Assembly: GCA_036365455.1 (NCBI GenBank)
Contig: JAWQUS010000008.1
Location: 17,219,501 to 17,283,500, forward strand
DNA length: 64,000 nucleotides
Reading direction: 5' to 3'
Source of the DNA: Macrosoma leucophasiata
Lineage: Eukaryota > Arthropoda > Insecta > Lepidoptera > Hedylidae
Positions within the stretch are counted from its first letter, which is position 1. Every line of letters begins with the position of its first letter. The notes under the pieces are model-generated. The model ran no database searches and was not told where the DNA came from. It saw nothing but the letters and a program-made list of their open reading frames with translations. This document shows, in pieces, positions 32,501 to 43,689 of the stretch. Position numbers and translations under genes: made by a program.

Positions 32501-32611
32501 GCAGATCACAGTAAAAAAAATGAATAGTTCGCTTTCTTTACATATCCAAAAGGGCCCCAAATTCTTGTGTGCCCAAGGGCCCCAGCATAATTTAAGACGG
32601 CCCTGGGCATA

Positions 32612-32720
32612 GTTAGAGATAGGCACCAATTAGAGTTGCAATCTTTTTTACTCGTAAGCTTCGCAGCTGTCGATCTTTTTAATGTCCCATGAACTATGCT
32701 AGATATGAACTGATTTCTAG
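32612..32720 (+). repeat. Right half of the split interspersed repeat
   Basis: Continues the similarity to 33540-33650 (gcaatctttttactcgtaag, tagatatgaactgattt). Confidence 0.72.
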
Positions 32721-33261
32721 GGATTATAATTTTATTGGTTTCCCACCCCTGCTTTGTACAGGTGTGTAAAATACGTTGAATGTGTGTAGGAAGTACGAAA
32801 TTTTTACTGTGTGAAGTGAAGCTTTAACAGTCAGTGACTCACGCCATTATAATACATCTTTAACAGCCAGTGACTCACGCCATTATGATACATAATACAT
32901 AAATTAAATGAATAAATTAAGTTTCTTTAAGAAACTAAGACAAAAAAATATGAGAATAAGGTTTTAAAAGTTTAATAATTTATTTGGCACAAAATGGCAC
33001 CTCAGCTTTCATAGTTATAAAATACTAAAGAATCTAAAACTTCCATGAAAGTCTGAATCAAATGAATAAATTAGTTGATAAAGACACAGATATAAAACTG
33101 GACTGGATTGATCATCACTATCCAGATATAAAACATCTCGTAGTCTAGGCAGTTCGAGCTTGATTTTACAAATATTTAAACTGCGGTATTCATTCGCCAT
33201 TAATATACCTAACCAGTGCGCTACATACAGTACACTACAGATATACGTGGTCACGTATCTG
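32721..33261. other. Stretch with a short tandem repeat, otherwise unassigned
   Basis: A 38-40 bp unit, ctttaacagtcagtgactca and following, occurs twice at 32822-32886. Nothing else was recognised. Confidence 0.55.
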
Positions 33262-33680
33262 TTCAGCAAAACGGTGCAAAGTTAGAATTTTTATCCGGCG
33301 AAGCTGCAACAATCAATCAATGTGTGTGACTTGAATACAAAAATTAGTTGTGTCGAAATGGTGCACCTTTGAAGGTTTGTTTCAAATGCATTCTAGCCCT
33401 CTATAAAAATCAGAATATAGTAAAGTAAGAAACTTCTATGTTTTATTCTGACGCGACTGAGTGCGACGTTTTAGTGTAACGGATAAAAGACGCCTAGAAG
33501 AGTCTTGTTAGACACTAGACACACAGACACATAGTTAGCGATAGGGACCAATTAGGCTTGCAATCTTTTCACTCGTAAGCTTGCCACTTGGAGACCTTTT
33601 AGTCTCTCCTGAACTATTATTCTTACTAGATATGAACTGATTTTCACAGTGTTTAATATATTTTTCGCTTTTTAATCATA
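33262..33680 (+). repeat. Uninterrupted copy of the repeat split at 30110
   Basis: Shows the sequence of both halves (29919-30109 and 32608-32720) joined at a single CATA near 33531. It serves as an empty-site analogue for the 2.5-kb insertion. Identity is moderate, so it is a related repeat copy and not the direct ancestor. Confidence 0.72.
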
Positions 33681-33689
33681 GTAATTTAA

Positions 33690-33885
33690 TTCTTTTTTTT
33701 ATGTTAGATTATGTATATATAGTGTTTTTTTTATATATATACATACATATATATAGTTTTATTAATACATTGTAAGTTACGTGCCAGTGAATTTATTGTG
33801 TCGCAGGTTCTCACGACTGTATTAATAAAGTGTTTTTCTTTCTTTTTTTTTCTTTCTTTCTTCTTCTTTCTTTCTTTTTGTGATG
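33690..33885 (+). mobile_element. Probable retroelement 3' end with TTTC tail
   Basis: gtattaataaagtgtttttc is followed by a (TTTC)n microsatellite at 33836-33880, like a polyadenylation signal and a degenerated tail. Upstream AT microsatellites lie at 33710-33760. Confidence 0.5.
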
Positions 33886-34117
33886 AGTTAAAAATATTAA
33901 ACTCGCATTAGGACATGTGACAAACTCGCGTCAGGACACGTGACCTGATCGAATATTCGTCAGACGGAGGGAGAGTAGACCGCGCCGGCGCGGCGTAGAA
34001 GATGAAATATCCACCTGTATGTAAGTACATATTTCTGTAGATTTCTGGAAATATTAAAGCCAAAGCATTTATTATATATTTAGATAGCATTATTCTTTAT
34101 TAGTCCTAGAAACTTTT
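33886..34117. other. Unassigned stretch
   Basis: A near-direct repeat, gacatgtgacaaactcgcgt and gacacgtgacctg, lies at 33911-33948. No gene. Confidence 0.4.
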
Positions 34118-34365
34118 GACTTCCAGGCTGTCCCCGAAGGGGAAGGCAGAGGCAAATATAAGCATACATGCAAACACCTACGATTCGCTGATAATGGTTT
34201 GGCCCATGTAACAGGTGGCGAACCTTTTGACAGCTCCGAGCATATTAGCAAGCTCTGAGGTACTGGGAAACTTCCATGAAATGGAAATATTCCAATAGAA
34301 CCGGAGATAAAGGATTTCAAAACCGTTATCTCTTGTAGCCCCGACCTGGCAATCGAAACGAAGTA
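34118..34365 (-). mobile_element. tRNA-like SINE, 5'-truncated, diverged
   Basis: Reverse copy of the SINE family: ccccgaagggg tail hairpin, ggcccatgtaacaggtggcg, ggtactgggaaacttccatg and a partial head ending cgacctggcaatcgaaac. It lies head-to-head with the full SINE at 34577. Confidence 0.82.
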
Positions 34366-34563
34366 GAACGCGTAGTAGAAACTTTTTAATGTAACATAAT
34401 TGTAATAGTTACGAAGTGTTTTTATTGTAATATAAATTATCACGTTTACGATATCGCAATAAATAAATATTATATTTAACACATACTGATATTTTAAACT
34501 AATTAAAATCAAGATAATCTCGATATGACTCAGTTTCCGAGAAATTGGCGGATAAACATACAT
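34366..34563. other. AT-rich spacer between two SINEs
   Basis: No feature. Confidence 0.4.
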
Positions 34564-34576
34564 ACACTTCCGAATA

Positions 34577-34895
34577 AACTGCCTCGGTAGCCTAGTGGTA
34601 GCAGGCCACTACTACTACGCTGAGGTCCTGGGTTCGATTCCCGGGTAGGGGGTTATCAGAGATAATGGTGAAAAAGCCTTTGTCTCTGGTTCTATTGGGA
34701 TCTTTCCATTTTCTGGAAATTTCCCAGTACCTCAAAGTTTGGTAAAGTGCCCGGAGATGTCAACAGGCTCGCCACCTGTTACATAGGCCAAAACGTAACC
34801 GGCGAATCGTGGGTGTTTGCATGTATGCTTGAATGCATGCATTTACCTCTGCCTACCCCTTCGGGGATTACAGGCGTGAAGTTACGTTTACGTTT
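34577..34895 (+). mobile_element. tRNA-like SINE, full length, 13-bp target duplication
   Basis: The head has an A box (tagcctagtgg, 34588-34598) and a B box (ggttcgattcc, 34631-34641) at tRNA-like spacing. The body includes tttctggaaatttcccagta and ggtggcgagcctgttgac. The tail has a stable hairpin (taccccttcggggatta) and ends gaagttacgtttacgttt. acacttccgaata flanks both sides exactly (34564-34576 and 34896-34908). This is the best SINE reference copy in the window. Transcription would be by RNA polymerase III from the internal boxes. Confidence 0.93.
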
Positions 34896-34908
34896 ACACT
34901 TCCGAATA

Positions 34909-35439
34909 TTTGCACACGTGCTTGAAAGGCTAAATAGATCACCATACTGAAATAAGAGCAAATTCCAACAATGTAGGTACATGCATGTAAACCTGGTATC
35001 TTCTTTTTTTATTTTAAAGTCGGTTAAACTAGGGCTCGTTTGGTAAAATGCTTGAGTCGTGGTATAACACAATATAAAATACAAAGCGTTCAGTTGCATT
35101 ATCAAGCTGCGAAAAAGTTATATTATAAATTACCGCTAAATACACTAAAGTATACAATAAACCATACATTATACAAGTATGATTACAAACCAAAACCTAC
35201 AATAAAAATTGTTTTTGAAAATTTCCACAGATTCCGTATTGTAAAATAGTAAGTAGGTACATTCGAATATCACGTGTTTTCGTTTGCTTTTGACAAATTT
35301 GTTGAACACAATAGGTAGCTAAGTACTTATGCAAAGGTCTTTACTGTTTTACTGTATATATTAAACACGTTTTTAGTAAAAAGTAGTATTTCATTATTCA
35401 ATTTATGGGTTCCTATATTGGTAAGCTATAGTATAGTAT
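34909..35439. other. Unassigned stretch
   Basis: No recognised gene or repeat. Confidence 0.4.
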
Positions 35440-35532
35440 AATACAGTAAATTTCATCTGAATCGGAGTAACAAACATCCATTCATCCTCACAAAGTTTCG
35501 GACTTAAAACTCATATTAGTAGTAAGGATATA
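35440..35532 (-). mobile_element. Helitron-type repeat 5' end
   Basis: The complement reads tatccttactactaatatga, then ctttgtgaggatgaatggat and gtttgttactccgattcag, the start of a very common lepidopteran repeat. The rest was not found. Confidence 0.55.
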
Positions 35533-35821
35533 ATAGGTACTTAATATGTAATACCATTTGATTAGTACGATTCACGAATAAAGTTCGTGTCATTTAGTAA
35601 AAGTACTAAATTAAAAGAAATAGGTAATTTAAGGGACTCTCCGTTAATACTGTTACTGTACAACAAAGCTCAGAAGTTGAAGAATTACTTTATCTCGGTC
35701 CATCGCGTGCCTTATTGAGTGTAAACTTTATTTATCCCTTTTCTGATCAAGATTTTCTGCGGATTTTACCAAATTTCTGAAGAAATGCTGCGAAATATTT
35801 GTAATTTAATCTAAACGTAAC
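35533..35821. other. Unassigned stretch
   Basis: No feature. Confidence 0.4.
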
Positions 35822-35985
35822 ATCCAACAGCGGGTTGGCCACTAACCTGTATCTCCTCCAATCCGCATTGGAGCAGCGTGGTGGAGTAAGCTCCAGGCCT
35901 CACCCCAAAAAAGGGAGAGACTCGTGCCCAGCAGTGGGACGTATAATGCCAATGGGTGCCATTATTATTTATTATTAATACTTTG
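35822..35985 (+). mobile_element. RTE-like LINE 3' tail with ATT-type tail
   Basis: Forward copy of the tail at 28915-29062: ccaatccgcattggagcagc, gtggtggagtaagctccagg, cgtgcccagcagtgggacgt, then (ATT)n-like sequence. Confidence 0.78.
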
Positions 35986-36539
35986 TTCCTCGATGAAGCA
36001 TTCTTCAGCGTGGTGTACATTTTGACGACAGATATTTGAGGCTATTTTCAGCTGTTTCCTTATTTACGAAGACACGTTCAGCTATAAGCCCCGGTTGTTG
36101 TAAAGTTAGGGTAATCGTTTTACCAATTTAGATGCCTCAGGGCAACCTAGAAAGCTCTAACGAAGGCTAAGACATTACCTACTACCGTATGAAGAATTTG
36201 TTCAGGGATTTTAGACATTTTAGTCCTTTCCGAAAATTTATTAGGTTAAAAAGTAAAAAACTATTCTCGTTTTTTTTATGTGGTTTTCGAAGATAATGTA
36301 ATCTGTATCAAAATTAATAATGAAATTCTCCATTTCAGATATAATTTGACGACAGAATGACGGATAAATTAATTTCAATTATTTAAAATCGCGGATCACT
36401 AGGACTGTTTTAAATCTATATTTTGGATTTCCGTAAATGTAGCGTATTTTGAGACTTCGTACACGTACAAAATACCCTTAAAGGGGAATTTTTCCTCTAT
36501 GTGTACGTTTTGGTATATTAGTCTTAATTTATATATAAA
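35986..36539. other. Unassigned stretch
   Basis: No feature. Confidence 0.4.
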
Positions 36540-36615
36540 CTAGCGGCCCGCCCCGGCTTCGTACGGGTGCATTAAACATTAGCCGCGAGGCTAACTATAG
36601 GTATACCGCGATGTC
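36540..36615 (-). mobile_element. Helitron 3' end
   Basis: Same terminal sequence class as 16599 (agcggcccgccccggcttcg in complement, then CTAG at 36540-36543 with T beyond). The 5' end was not located, and the element may extend several hundred bp to the right. Confidence 0.68.
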
Positions 36616-37119
36616 CCTTCCCTCTCCACTCCCGCAGCGATACCCCCTATACCACATTATTATCTTTCATCACTTCAACAGTTCAAAACTTACCGTTTGT
36701 GTAAATGCATTTGACAATTTAATTCAATTAAGCTTGTAAACGATAAAAATACCGACGGTTTGCTAAAAAACTAAGTAAAGTACACGCACTCCTATACAGG
36801 TACATAGTACATTTGAAGAAAAATAAACACAAAACAATAATTATCGCTGGAAATTTACTTTAATCGAAGCACGTCTAAAATGAAATGACCGCATGAATTA
36901 CCTATTTAACAACATGCTTTTACCACAGTCTGAAAACGAACGTGCTTTTACTGTCAACACAAACAGTTTCAATTTGACAGCAAAATCCCCACTTACAAAA
37001 TGATCCGCCATTAAAGTTTATTGAATTCATTTATTACAAAAAATGTGATAAAGATAAAACCGCTCTACTGATTTTGTGCAAACTACCACCTACTAAATAG
37101 TCCGAACAAAGCCTAAACA
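36616..37119. other. Possible Helitron body, otherwise unassigned
   Basis: AT-rich sequence following the Helitron end. It contains ctttaccacagtctgaaaac, similar to 24686-24710 (accacagtctaaagaaaac...). Confidence 0.4.
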
Positions 37120-37530
37120 TTTGGTTTGGATAGATGAGCCTGTTCTTGAGTTATAAAATTACAACGAAAAGTGGCATTGATTTATATTTATATTGTTAAA
37201 CTAGCTGACCCGGCAAACTTCGTATCGCCTCACAATGAATTAATGTGTCACAGTTTTGATAGATACGGACTATTTGCATGGAAAAAAAAATGGTTTTTAC
37301 TATTTCCCTTCAATTTATTCTTTTTTTTTTACCTTCTAAACCTTCCCTGGACTTTCAAAAATCATTCAAAAACATAATTAGCCAAATCGGTCCAGCCGTT
37401 CTCGAGTTTTAGCGAGACTATGGAACGGCAATTGATTTTTATATATATAGATATATTGATGTCAATGCCACTTTTCGTTGTTATTTTATAACGCAAGAAC
37501 AGCTCATCTATATTATATACTCAACTGAAA
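37120..37530. repeat. Palindromic sequence split by a Helitron
   Basis: The left arm gatagatgagcctgttcttg to aaaagtggcattgat (37128-37180) pairs with the right arm from about 37458 to 37512 (caatgccacttttcgttgtt, aagaacagctcatctat). The Helitron at 37201-37451 lies between the arms. Confidence 0.8.
37201..37451 (-). mobile_element. Helitron, 251 bp, complete ends
   Basis: CTAG end at 37201-37204 with T beyond on the minus strand; TC start at 37450-37451 preceded by A. The complement of gctgacccggcaaacttcgt and the ctcgagttttagcgagacta segment define the family shared with 19925, 46935 and 53308. Confidence 0.87.
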
Positions 37531-38187
37531 CCTTTAGCCAGTTCCCAATAAATGTAGGTTTTCATGTGAGAACAAAGTTCCATTAAAATGTTAACATCCA
37601 TTAGGCATGTTAAAATAGTTAATTACCTATCTTGCTCTGGCACAGCCTTGGAGTGAAATGCACTTCTAGTTAACTTCATGAATCTGCGTGGTGCCTTGTT
37701 AGATTACATGACATGTGTACACTTTTGATTCAGGGATCTTATTTGTACAATATTGAAGATTCTCTGCCTTATCTTGACAACTATTGGACCTACAATTCGT
37801 TCGCATTTTGATTATACCTTTTCCCCGCAGTTTCAGTTGCATTTTGAAATCATTCCCCGTAAGATCGCCGTATCACTTTGTCTGAGCGAACACGGTACGT
37901 ACTGCTTCTAAAGATGATAGTGTGATGTTATAGCCTAGCCACCACGATTGAGGATTACACCAGCGGCTTAATTGCTGAATATCAAAAGCCCGTTTTTGAT
38001 ATTTCTTGTTCATTCGTGTCTATTGCAACTGCGATTAAGTTAGGCGGTCTCTATCTATATAGCCTGGGTAAACAAAATAAGGTAACGAAACATGTTAAAA
38101 GATGTCCTAAAAGGTAAGAATTGATGATTGAGGTTGAGAATGTCTGCAGAATAACATTTTATATACTTAGAAACGCGTTCGCTCACT
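37531..38187. other. Unassigned stretch
   Basis: No feature. Confidence 0.4.
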
Positions 38188-38530
38188 ATGGGCCTCATAA
38201 AAAGGCTCCAGGTCATATGGAGAACAATGGGGAGAGCTCTACTCGGCGTTTGAAATTGAATTATAAATGTGGAGATCCGCATGAGAACCTAAGTAGCGGA
38301 CATAGCCTACCGAATAGCGGAACCCAAATGGCAGTGGGCAGGGTACATAGCTCGAAGCACCAACATCCGATCGGACAGAAGCGTTCTCGAGTATCTACTA
38401 CGTACCGGGAAGCGAAGCGTAGATAGTCCTCCTACGAAGTGGACGACCAGGTGAAGATCGCGGACAATCGCTTTATAAATCTGGCCGAGGACTGTTCGTT
38501 GTGGTTTTCTCACATTAAATGTATTTATCG
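38188..38530 (+). pseudogene. LINE ORF2 C-terminal relic
   Basis: One frame with four stops reads MGLIKRLQVIWRTMGRAL, then VADIAYRIAEPKWQWAGY, IARSTNIRSDRSVLEYL, RTGKRSVDSPPTKWTTR and a frameshifted RSRTIAL.IWPRTVRCG. It matches in order the C-terminus of lepidopteran LINE proteins (R.QR.M.RAMLG, RRT.V.DI..R.A.LKWQWAGH.AR, RTG.RSVGRPPTRW). The RT core is missing upstream. Related to the relic at 10155-10410. Confidence 0.75.
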
Positions 38531-39126
38531 ATATTCATTCATCGTTCTAACAGTCACTCGAGTTTATTCGAGTCTGTTCGGCACTTACCTTCACCGAGTT
38601 ACTCAGCGAAACCCGACGGGCAAATTCGATAGGTAACTAAATCGGTTTACCGGCTAGCTCGAATTTTCGAATATGTGTACGTGTGGCAGCCGAGCGGCCT
38701 TTTTACTGAACTTTTATTTAGATAGGAAACGTAGGTATATTCAAACTTACTGACCGATTATGGCGATACGTTTTCAATGTAATAGGCAATGCGTAGTGCT
38801 CTTAGATAACAAATAAGCATCGATGATAACTATGGTCAATGCCATAAATAAGGTTGTTTCGAAATTAAGTTTCTAAATACTTAAGTATTAATACCTATAG
38901 CGTTAATGTTAAAAATATAAGTATGCACTTATATTTCTAACATTAACACTGCATACATAGAGCAACACGAGCCACCGGCCGCGGCGGTACGGAGGGGACT
39001 ACCCAGGCATGCAGGCTTTCCCCTCTGTCAAAGAACAAGTACAAGTGTGCCTATGCCTGTCGCCGAGATGTTTAAATGTGTGTGTCAAATTGTTTATGTA
39101 TTTTGTTAAAGCCTAGGTGTGCGATT
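38531..39126. other. Unassigned stretch with one hairpin
   Basis: Holds the hairpin listed at 38902-38947. A GC-rich patch, ccggccgcggcggtac, lies at 38976-38991. No gene. Confidence 0.45.
38902..38947. repeat. 21-bp inverted repeat with a 4-nt loop
   Basis: gttaatgttaaaaatataag and its inverted partner pair over 21 bp with one mismatch around the loop atgc. Confidence 0.85.
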
Positions 39127-39400
39127 TTTTTTATGTAATGGAAGTGGCAAACAAACATGCAGTTCACGTTGATGTTAAGTTTTGACTGCAGTCTATAGGC
39201 ACTTACACGAAGACCAAGGACAAAATGCAGATGCGTTACCACTGAAGTAAGTAGGCCACTGAAGTAAATTACAGGGCCGTACATTACCACCTGACCGGAA
39301 CACGATAGTGCTGAACACTACCATTTAGCGGCAAGTAAAATAGGTAATGCGGTCGTGCCTACCCCCACGAGCTCCGTCACTGGAGGTCTACCACCAGTAA
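39127..39400 (+). repeat. Dispersed 'A' repeat, near full length
   Basis: Runs from atgtaatggaagtggcaaac to ctaccaccagt. The segment after 'gcgttaccactg' is shortened. Confidence 0.82.
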
Positions 39401-40086
39401 AATTGTATTGTATTCAGGGAGACATTTATAAGTTGCACTTTCTCTCGACTCGAGAGTAGAGACTCTTGTTCCAATATCATGCTACGTTCGTATTTTCCGT
39501 AATCGTACTCATGAGTACCTACCTCTTTCAAATCGAAGAGGCAAGCTTAAATTAAAAGATGTCAAAGGTTCAGTACGAATTTCGTCAATAAATTTCCTTT
39601 GGTATAATCTATGAAGAGGTTCTTGGTATATTATTAAAATCGTAGCAATGTAAAGCTTGAATGTCTTTGTTATTATTTTATAGTTCGTGCAAAAGTTGTC
39701 AGAGGAATCTCTGTTTTCGAAATCGCTTTGTGTTAAGATGTTTACATTGAAAGCTTGATTTTTTTAAATTTTATATTGTGTGTGGAATAGTTAAGCGCAT
39801 AATTTTTTCTTCAACACACCGGAATTGTATCTACATATGGCCGACTTTATAATGCACTTTTAACCGCTAATCCTTGGGTTCCGTTTAAGTGCAATAGGGT
39901 ATTCAAATTTATGAAAGTACTCAACGATTATTTTTCCGGGATATTATTAAAGTAGTCATGATATCAATCTTTTTTTTTAATGTAGATTAATTAAGGTTTT
40001 TTTAATATAGTATTATATTTCATCTATTTTCATAAGTAGGTATTCTGTTCTGAGTGAGATTATTTCTTCTTTTATCTTAAAAGGAA
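39401..40086. other. Unassigned stretch
   Basis: No feature. Confidence 0.4.
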
Positions 40087-41561
40087 TTTGATATCATCAT
40101 ATCAGCCATAAGACGTCCACTGCTGAACATAGGCCTCCCCCAAGGACCTCCATGCCGACCGATCGGAAGCGACGTGCATCCAGCGGGTACCTGAATTGCA
40201 CCAATTTGATATATATTTGTTTAAATGATGTTGTAATTATGCATCGATTTTATCGCCGATCTACTCGTATAAGCATTCTTGTGACTCTTTTTAAACATAG
40301 AAGCAAACATATTCGTAACTTTGAAGTCCAAGTTTCCATGTATCTATCATATTGAAACTGCACACAACGAAAGAGTAAGCTTATCCTCGGGAGAAGACTC
40401 TGGTTCCGATTGTTCCGATGTCATCCTATATTCTTATTTCTCAAAGGTAAACCGTCTTCTTGGGGTGCCTCTCAGACTAGCGAAGGTTGGCGGTCACTAT
40501 GGCATATTGTTCCCGGTTTCTGGCGAGACGAAACAACTCGGCTGCACTTGTTATTCCTGTCCACTCTCGGATGTTACGTAACCAAGATTTCTTTTTTCGT
40601 CCAACTCGTCTTTTACCCGCGATTTTTCCCATCATAATTAGTTGTAGCAACTCATACCTATCATGTCTCAGTACATGTTCGAGGTAGACCACTTTTCGTT
40701 GTTTGACGGTCTGCAAAAGCTCACGTTTCTATTTCACGCGTTGAAGAACCTCCTCATTAGTTACCTTTTGAGTCCAGTGTATGGCCAACATTCTTCTGTA
40801 CGTCCACATTTCAAACGCCTCTATACGTTTCCTGAGGTCTTCTTTGATCGTCCAAGACTCGCATCCGTATAGGAGAATGGGCCAAATGTAGCAACGAAGC
40901 ATTCTAAAACGCAAGGGGAGTTTGATGTTACGGTTGCAGAGAACACGCTTCATTTTATTGAAAGAACTGCGGGCTGTTTCAATACGGGTTTTTATTTCTT
41001 GATTACTTTCCCAGAACTCATTTAACCACGTACCGATGTATTTGAATTTGTTTACCTGCTCAAGTCTATGTCCCCCAATAGAAATACACGTGTCTCTCCT
41101 TTGCGTGTTTGAGACGATGATGATCTTCGTTTTCGCTGCGTTTAACCTAAGACCGCATCTTTCGCCACATATATTCACTCTATTTAGTATGGTCTGAAGC
41201 TCTTGCTCTGAGGATGCTATAAGTACAGTGTCATCCGCGTATCTGAGGTTGTTAATTAGACGCCCATTGACTTTGATACCACTGTCTAGATCTTCGAATG
41301 CTTCAGCCATGATAGCCTCTGAATATAAATTAAATAATACAGGCGATAATATGCATCCTTGTCGTACACCCCTTTCTATTACGACTTCCTCAGACATCTC
41401 ACAATCCACACGAATAGTAGCTCGTTGGTTTCTATACAAGTTCTGAATTATCCTGACGTCTCTATCGTCCAAACCAATCTCCACTAAAAGCATGATGAGT
41501 CGATCGTGTTGTACTCTATCGAATGCCTTTTTGTAATCAAAGAATCTTGCTGCACGTCTCT
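40087..41561 (-). pseudogene. RTE-like LINE, 5'-truncated, one in-frame stop
   Basis: On the minus strand the frame opens at the break near 41561 with FFDYKKAFDRVQHDRL (RT motif A). It continues through RGVRQGCILSPVLFNLYSE (motif B) and NNLRYADDTVLIASS, with catalytic YADD at 41229-41240. It then gives GLRLNAAKTKIIIVS, a thumb region with FKYIGTWLN, and WPILLYGCESWTI. A TAG at 40729-40731 interrupts the frame. The same frame resumes and ends at 40477 with KVVYLEHVLRHDRY and SWLRNIREW. The 3' region ends at about 40087 with a tail containing gttcagcagtggacgtctta and a (GAT)-type end. Endonuclease and N-terminal RT are missing. Very likely dead. Confidence 0.88.
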
Positions 41562-41732
41562 ACATTTATTATATTTTTTTGATTTTATTATGATCAACGA
41601 GGTTGTATTAGAAAAATGTTTTCTTTTTATCTTTTATTCCAACCAGCACATTGTTATTAATGAAATATGAATTAACAAATTCTGTAATTATATCTTAGGT
41701 TCGGTCGCACCACAGTAATGATGATAGTTTTA
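41562..41732. other. Unassigned short stretch
   Basis: AT-rich, with no feature. Confidence 0.4.
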
Positions 41733-42044
41733 GGCTGGGTTGCATTCTCTTACTTTAACTTTAACAAATTTGTTAGGTTACCGGTTAGGTAAAAAGATGA
41801 GTTGCACCTTTTGAAATTTGTTAAATGATCATAAATTTAACTCTAACTAGAACTGGTCAAGCTGCGCTGGTTAATGTTAAAGTTAACCTCAATATTATCT
41901 CTCAGATTACAAGGCAATCTGTCTATAAGGTTACTTTAACAATGCCAAAAGTACGTTGGTACAACGCATTCTCAATTAACTGTTATAGTCAATGTTTTTG
42001 TCAAAAACCATAACTTTAAAAAACTTTTTGGTGCAACCCAATCT
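41733..42044. mobile_element. MITE with GGGTTGCA ends
   Basis: The left end ggctgggttgcattctctta and the right end, complement of ggtgcaacccaatct, are inverted. Sub-terminal actttaactttaacaaattt repeats appear in both orientations. Elements with this GGGTTGCA terminus are common in moths. Confidence 0.7.
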
Positions 42045-43689
42045 GTTTTCATTATTCTAGTCGCGTCCACCTCTTAACGCTCGTTGCGTATTCTAGAAAA
42101 TCATCAAAGACCTCCGCAAGGAAAACCCCTGGCGGCGCATCTTGAAATTTTTGTACAATCATTGTGCGGATAATTTCGAACAAATTGAAAATAGATGAAA
42201 CCTTTATAGATATTGGAATAATGAGATACCATTCTGTTTTTTTTCACTTCTCATTCAAAGTGTGATGTGTTTGAGCCTCTTGATGGACTGCGAATCTATT
42301 GGCATCCCTTTTTCATTTCTTAGGAAGAATCTTCCATGTGAATAAATATCTTAGTTATTATATCCCAACTCGAGGAGCAATCATCGGCCATAGCAGTATT
42401 AAACTACTTCCAAGCCAACAAAATGGTGTTAAATATTTCTGTTGCCTACGGCTTGGGTAAGATATTGCTATCTAACCAGAGAACATAGATACTAGATATA
42501 TCTAACCCAGACCGTAGGCAGCAGATATATCTCAGACCAAAACCTATAAGATAGTTAGGTAATTAGGTACAATTTAGTTCAAGAATTAGAGATGGCATAG
42601 AATGAAATAACTTAGTGTTTTTGGACGTATATAGACACTTCTAGAAAGTCTACTTCACTGGATAATCGATGAATCCAAAGGATCCCCAAGAAATCAGGAC
42701 TCTGTCCATAAGAAAATGTACACAATGTACCATAAACACCAACAACTTTGTACGAATAACCGACTGTAGCAAATAGGGTTTTTTTGGAAATTGAATCGTT
42801 AATGACACGGAATCAAATATGTATCAATAGGTAGCCTTCACGCCGTTGCCCCGTTTGTCGCATTTGATATTGCTTTCAAAATCCATTGAAATGTTAAGTC
42901 ATCTGGAAATAACAATACTGATTTATTTCCATTTTCAATTGCAATTCATTCACAGTGGATTTGGTACAAATGCATATTATAATTATGCTCTTTTTTCTGT
43001 TTAAATTGTCGCTTGAATGTTTAATCTGCATAAAATTTTATGGTGTTTTTATGTGATTAAAATACCTAGTAAACTAGGCTGATGATGGATTGCTGTACTC
43101 CAGCAATTCACCACCAAAGCAATTCAGGTTGAACTTGCATTCACGGCTAAGTGACAGATGCGAGTGTTTACGAGGTTCTCAATTACTATCATAGGGAGCG
43201 CTAAAGGTATCAAATTGACAAATTAGTGCGATAAGGGTGTGCCTTTTGAAGTATTCTTCCTGTAAACGCAATAAAAAAAATTGAGCAAAAATGCATTCCT
43301 GAGGTTTTCACTATAAGGCGACGATATGCTCATATGAAGAAATGTCACCTATCAAGAAATATCAAAAACGTCTTTATGTGCTACTTATAGATAACATTTG
43401 GGAGGTGGTTTAACGTAGTACCTATACCTACGTCCCCTAAGAACGGATTTTGCGACACGGTCAGATTAAAGGGGTCTAATGGCTCTCACAAGTTTGCACG
43501 ATATTATAACGACATTTACGCTGCCGATGCTTGCGGGCAACAGCTAATTACAATTATTTGACAACATCCGGTTTCCATATTTTTTTTTTAATCGAAAATA
43601 TAATATTTATACTTCCACCAATTCAGTTTTTTTTTAATAAAAATATCAGTAAGGCCCCGGAATAATTTTCAAGAAGAGATAAGAAAACA
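42045..43689. other. Long stretch without a defended gene
   Basis: A loose inverted pair, ttgcctacggcttgggta and taacccagaccgtaggcagc, lies at 42442-42525. Otherwise AT-rich sequence without recognisable coding or repeat signal. Confidence 0.45.

Larger units (their letters stand above)
30110..32607. mobile_element. 2,498-bp inserted element with GC-rich inverted ends
   Basis: The element interrupts a repeat whose uninterrupted relative lies at 33262-33680. CATA occurs at both edges (30106-30109 and 32608-32611) and once in the uninterrupted relative, fitting a 4-bp target duplication. Both ends carry ggggccc blocks and a gccgtct/agacggc pair in inverted order. Inside are a Helitron 3' end, a protease-like patch, a 1.4-kb foldback and a GT microsatellite. 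No transposase was found. The superfamily is unknown. Confidence 0.7.

Noticed and set aside
34090..34563. 157-codon open frame on the minus strand
   Set aside because: Its right two thirds are AT-rich spacer and its left third is a SINE copy. Composition is not protein-like.
34581..34650. Possible tRNA gene
   Set aside because: Intact internal promoter boxes, but the sequence is the head of a 319-bp SINE with its own target duplication.
38121..38426. 101-codon open frame on the plus strand
   Set aside because: Out-of-frame shadow of the LINE C-terminal relic, whose true frame shows conserved KWQWAG and RTGKRSV.
42085..42165. GC-richer coding-looking patch (KIIKDLRKENPWRRI in one frame)
   Set aside because: Short, no recognised family, and stops follow on both sides.
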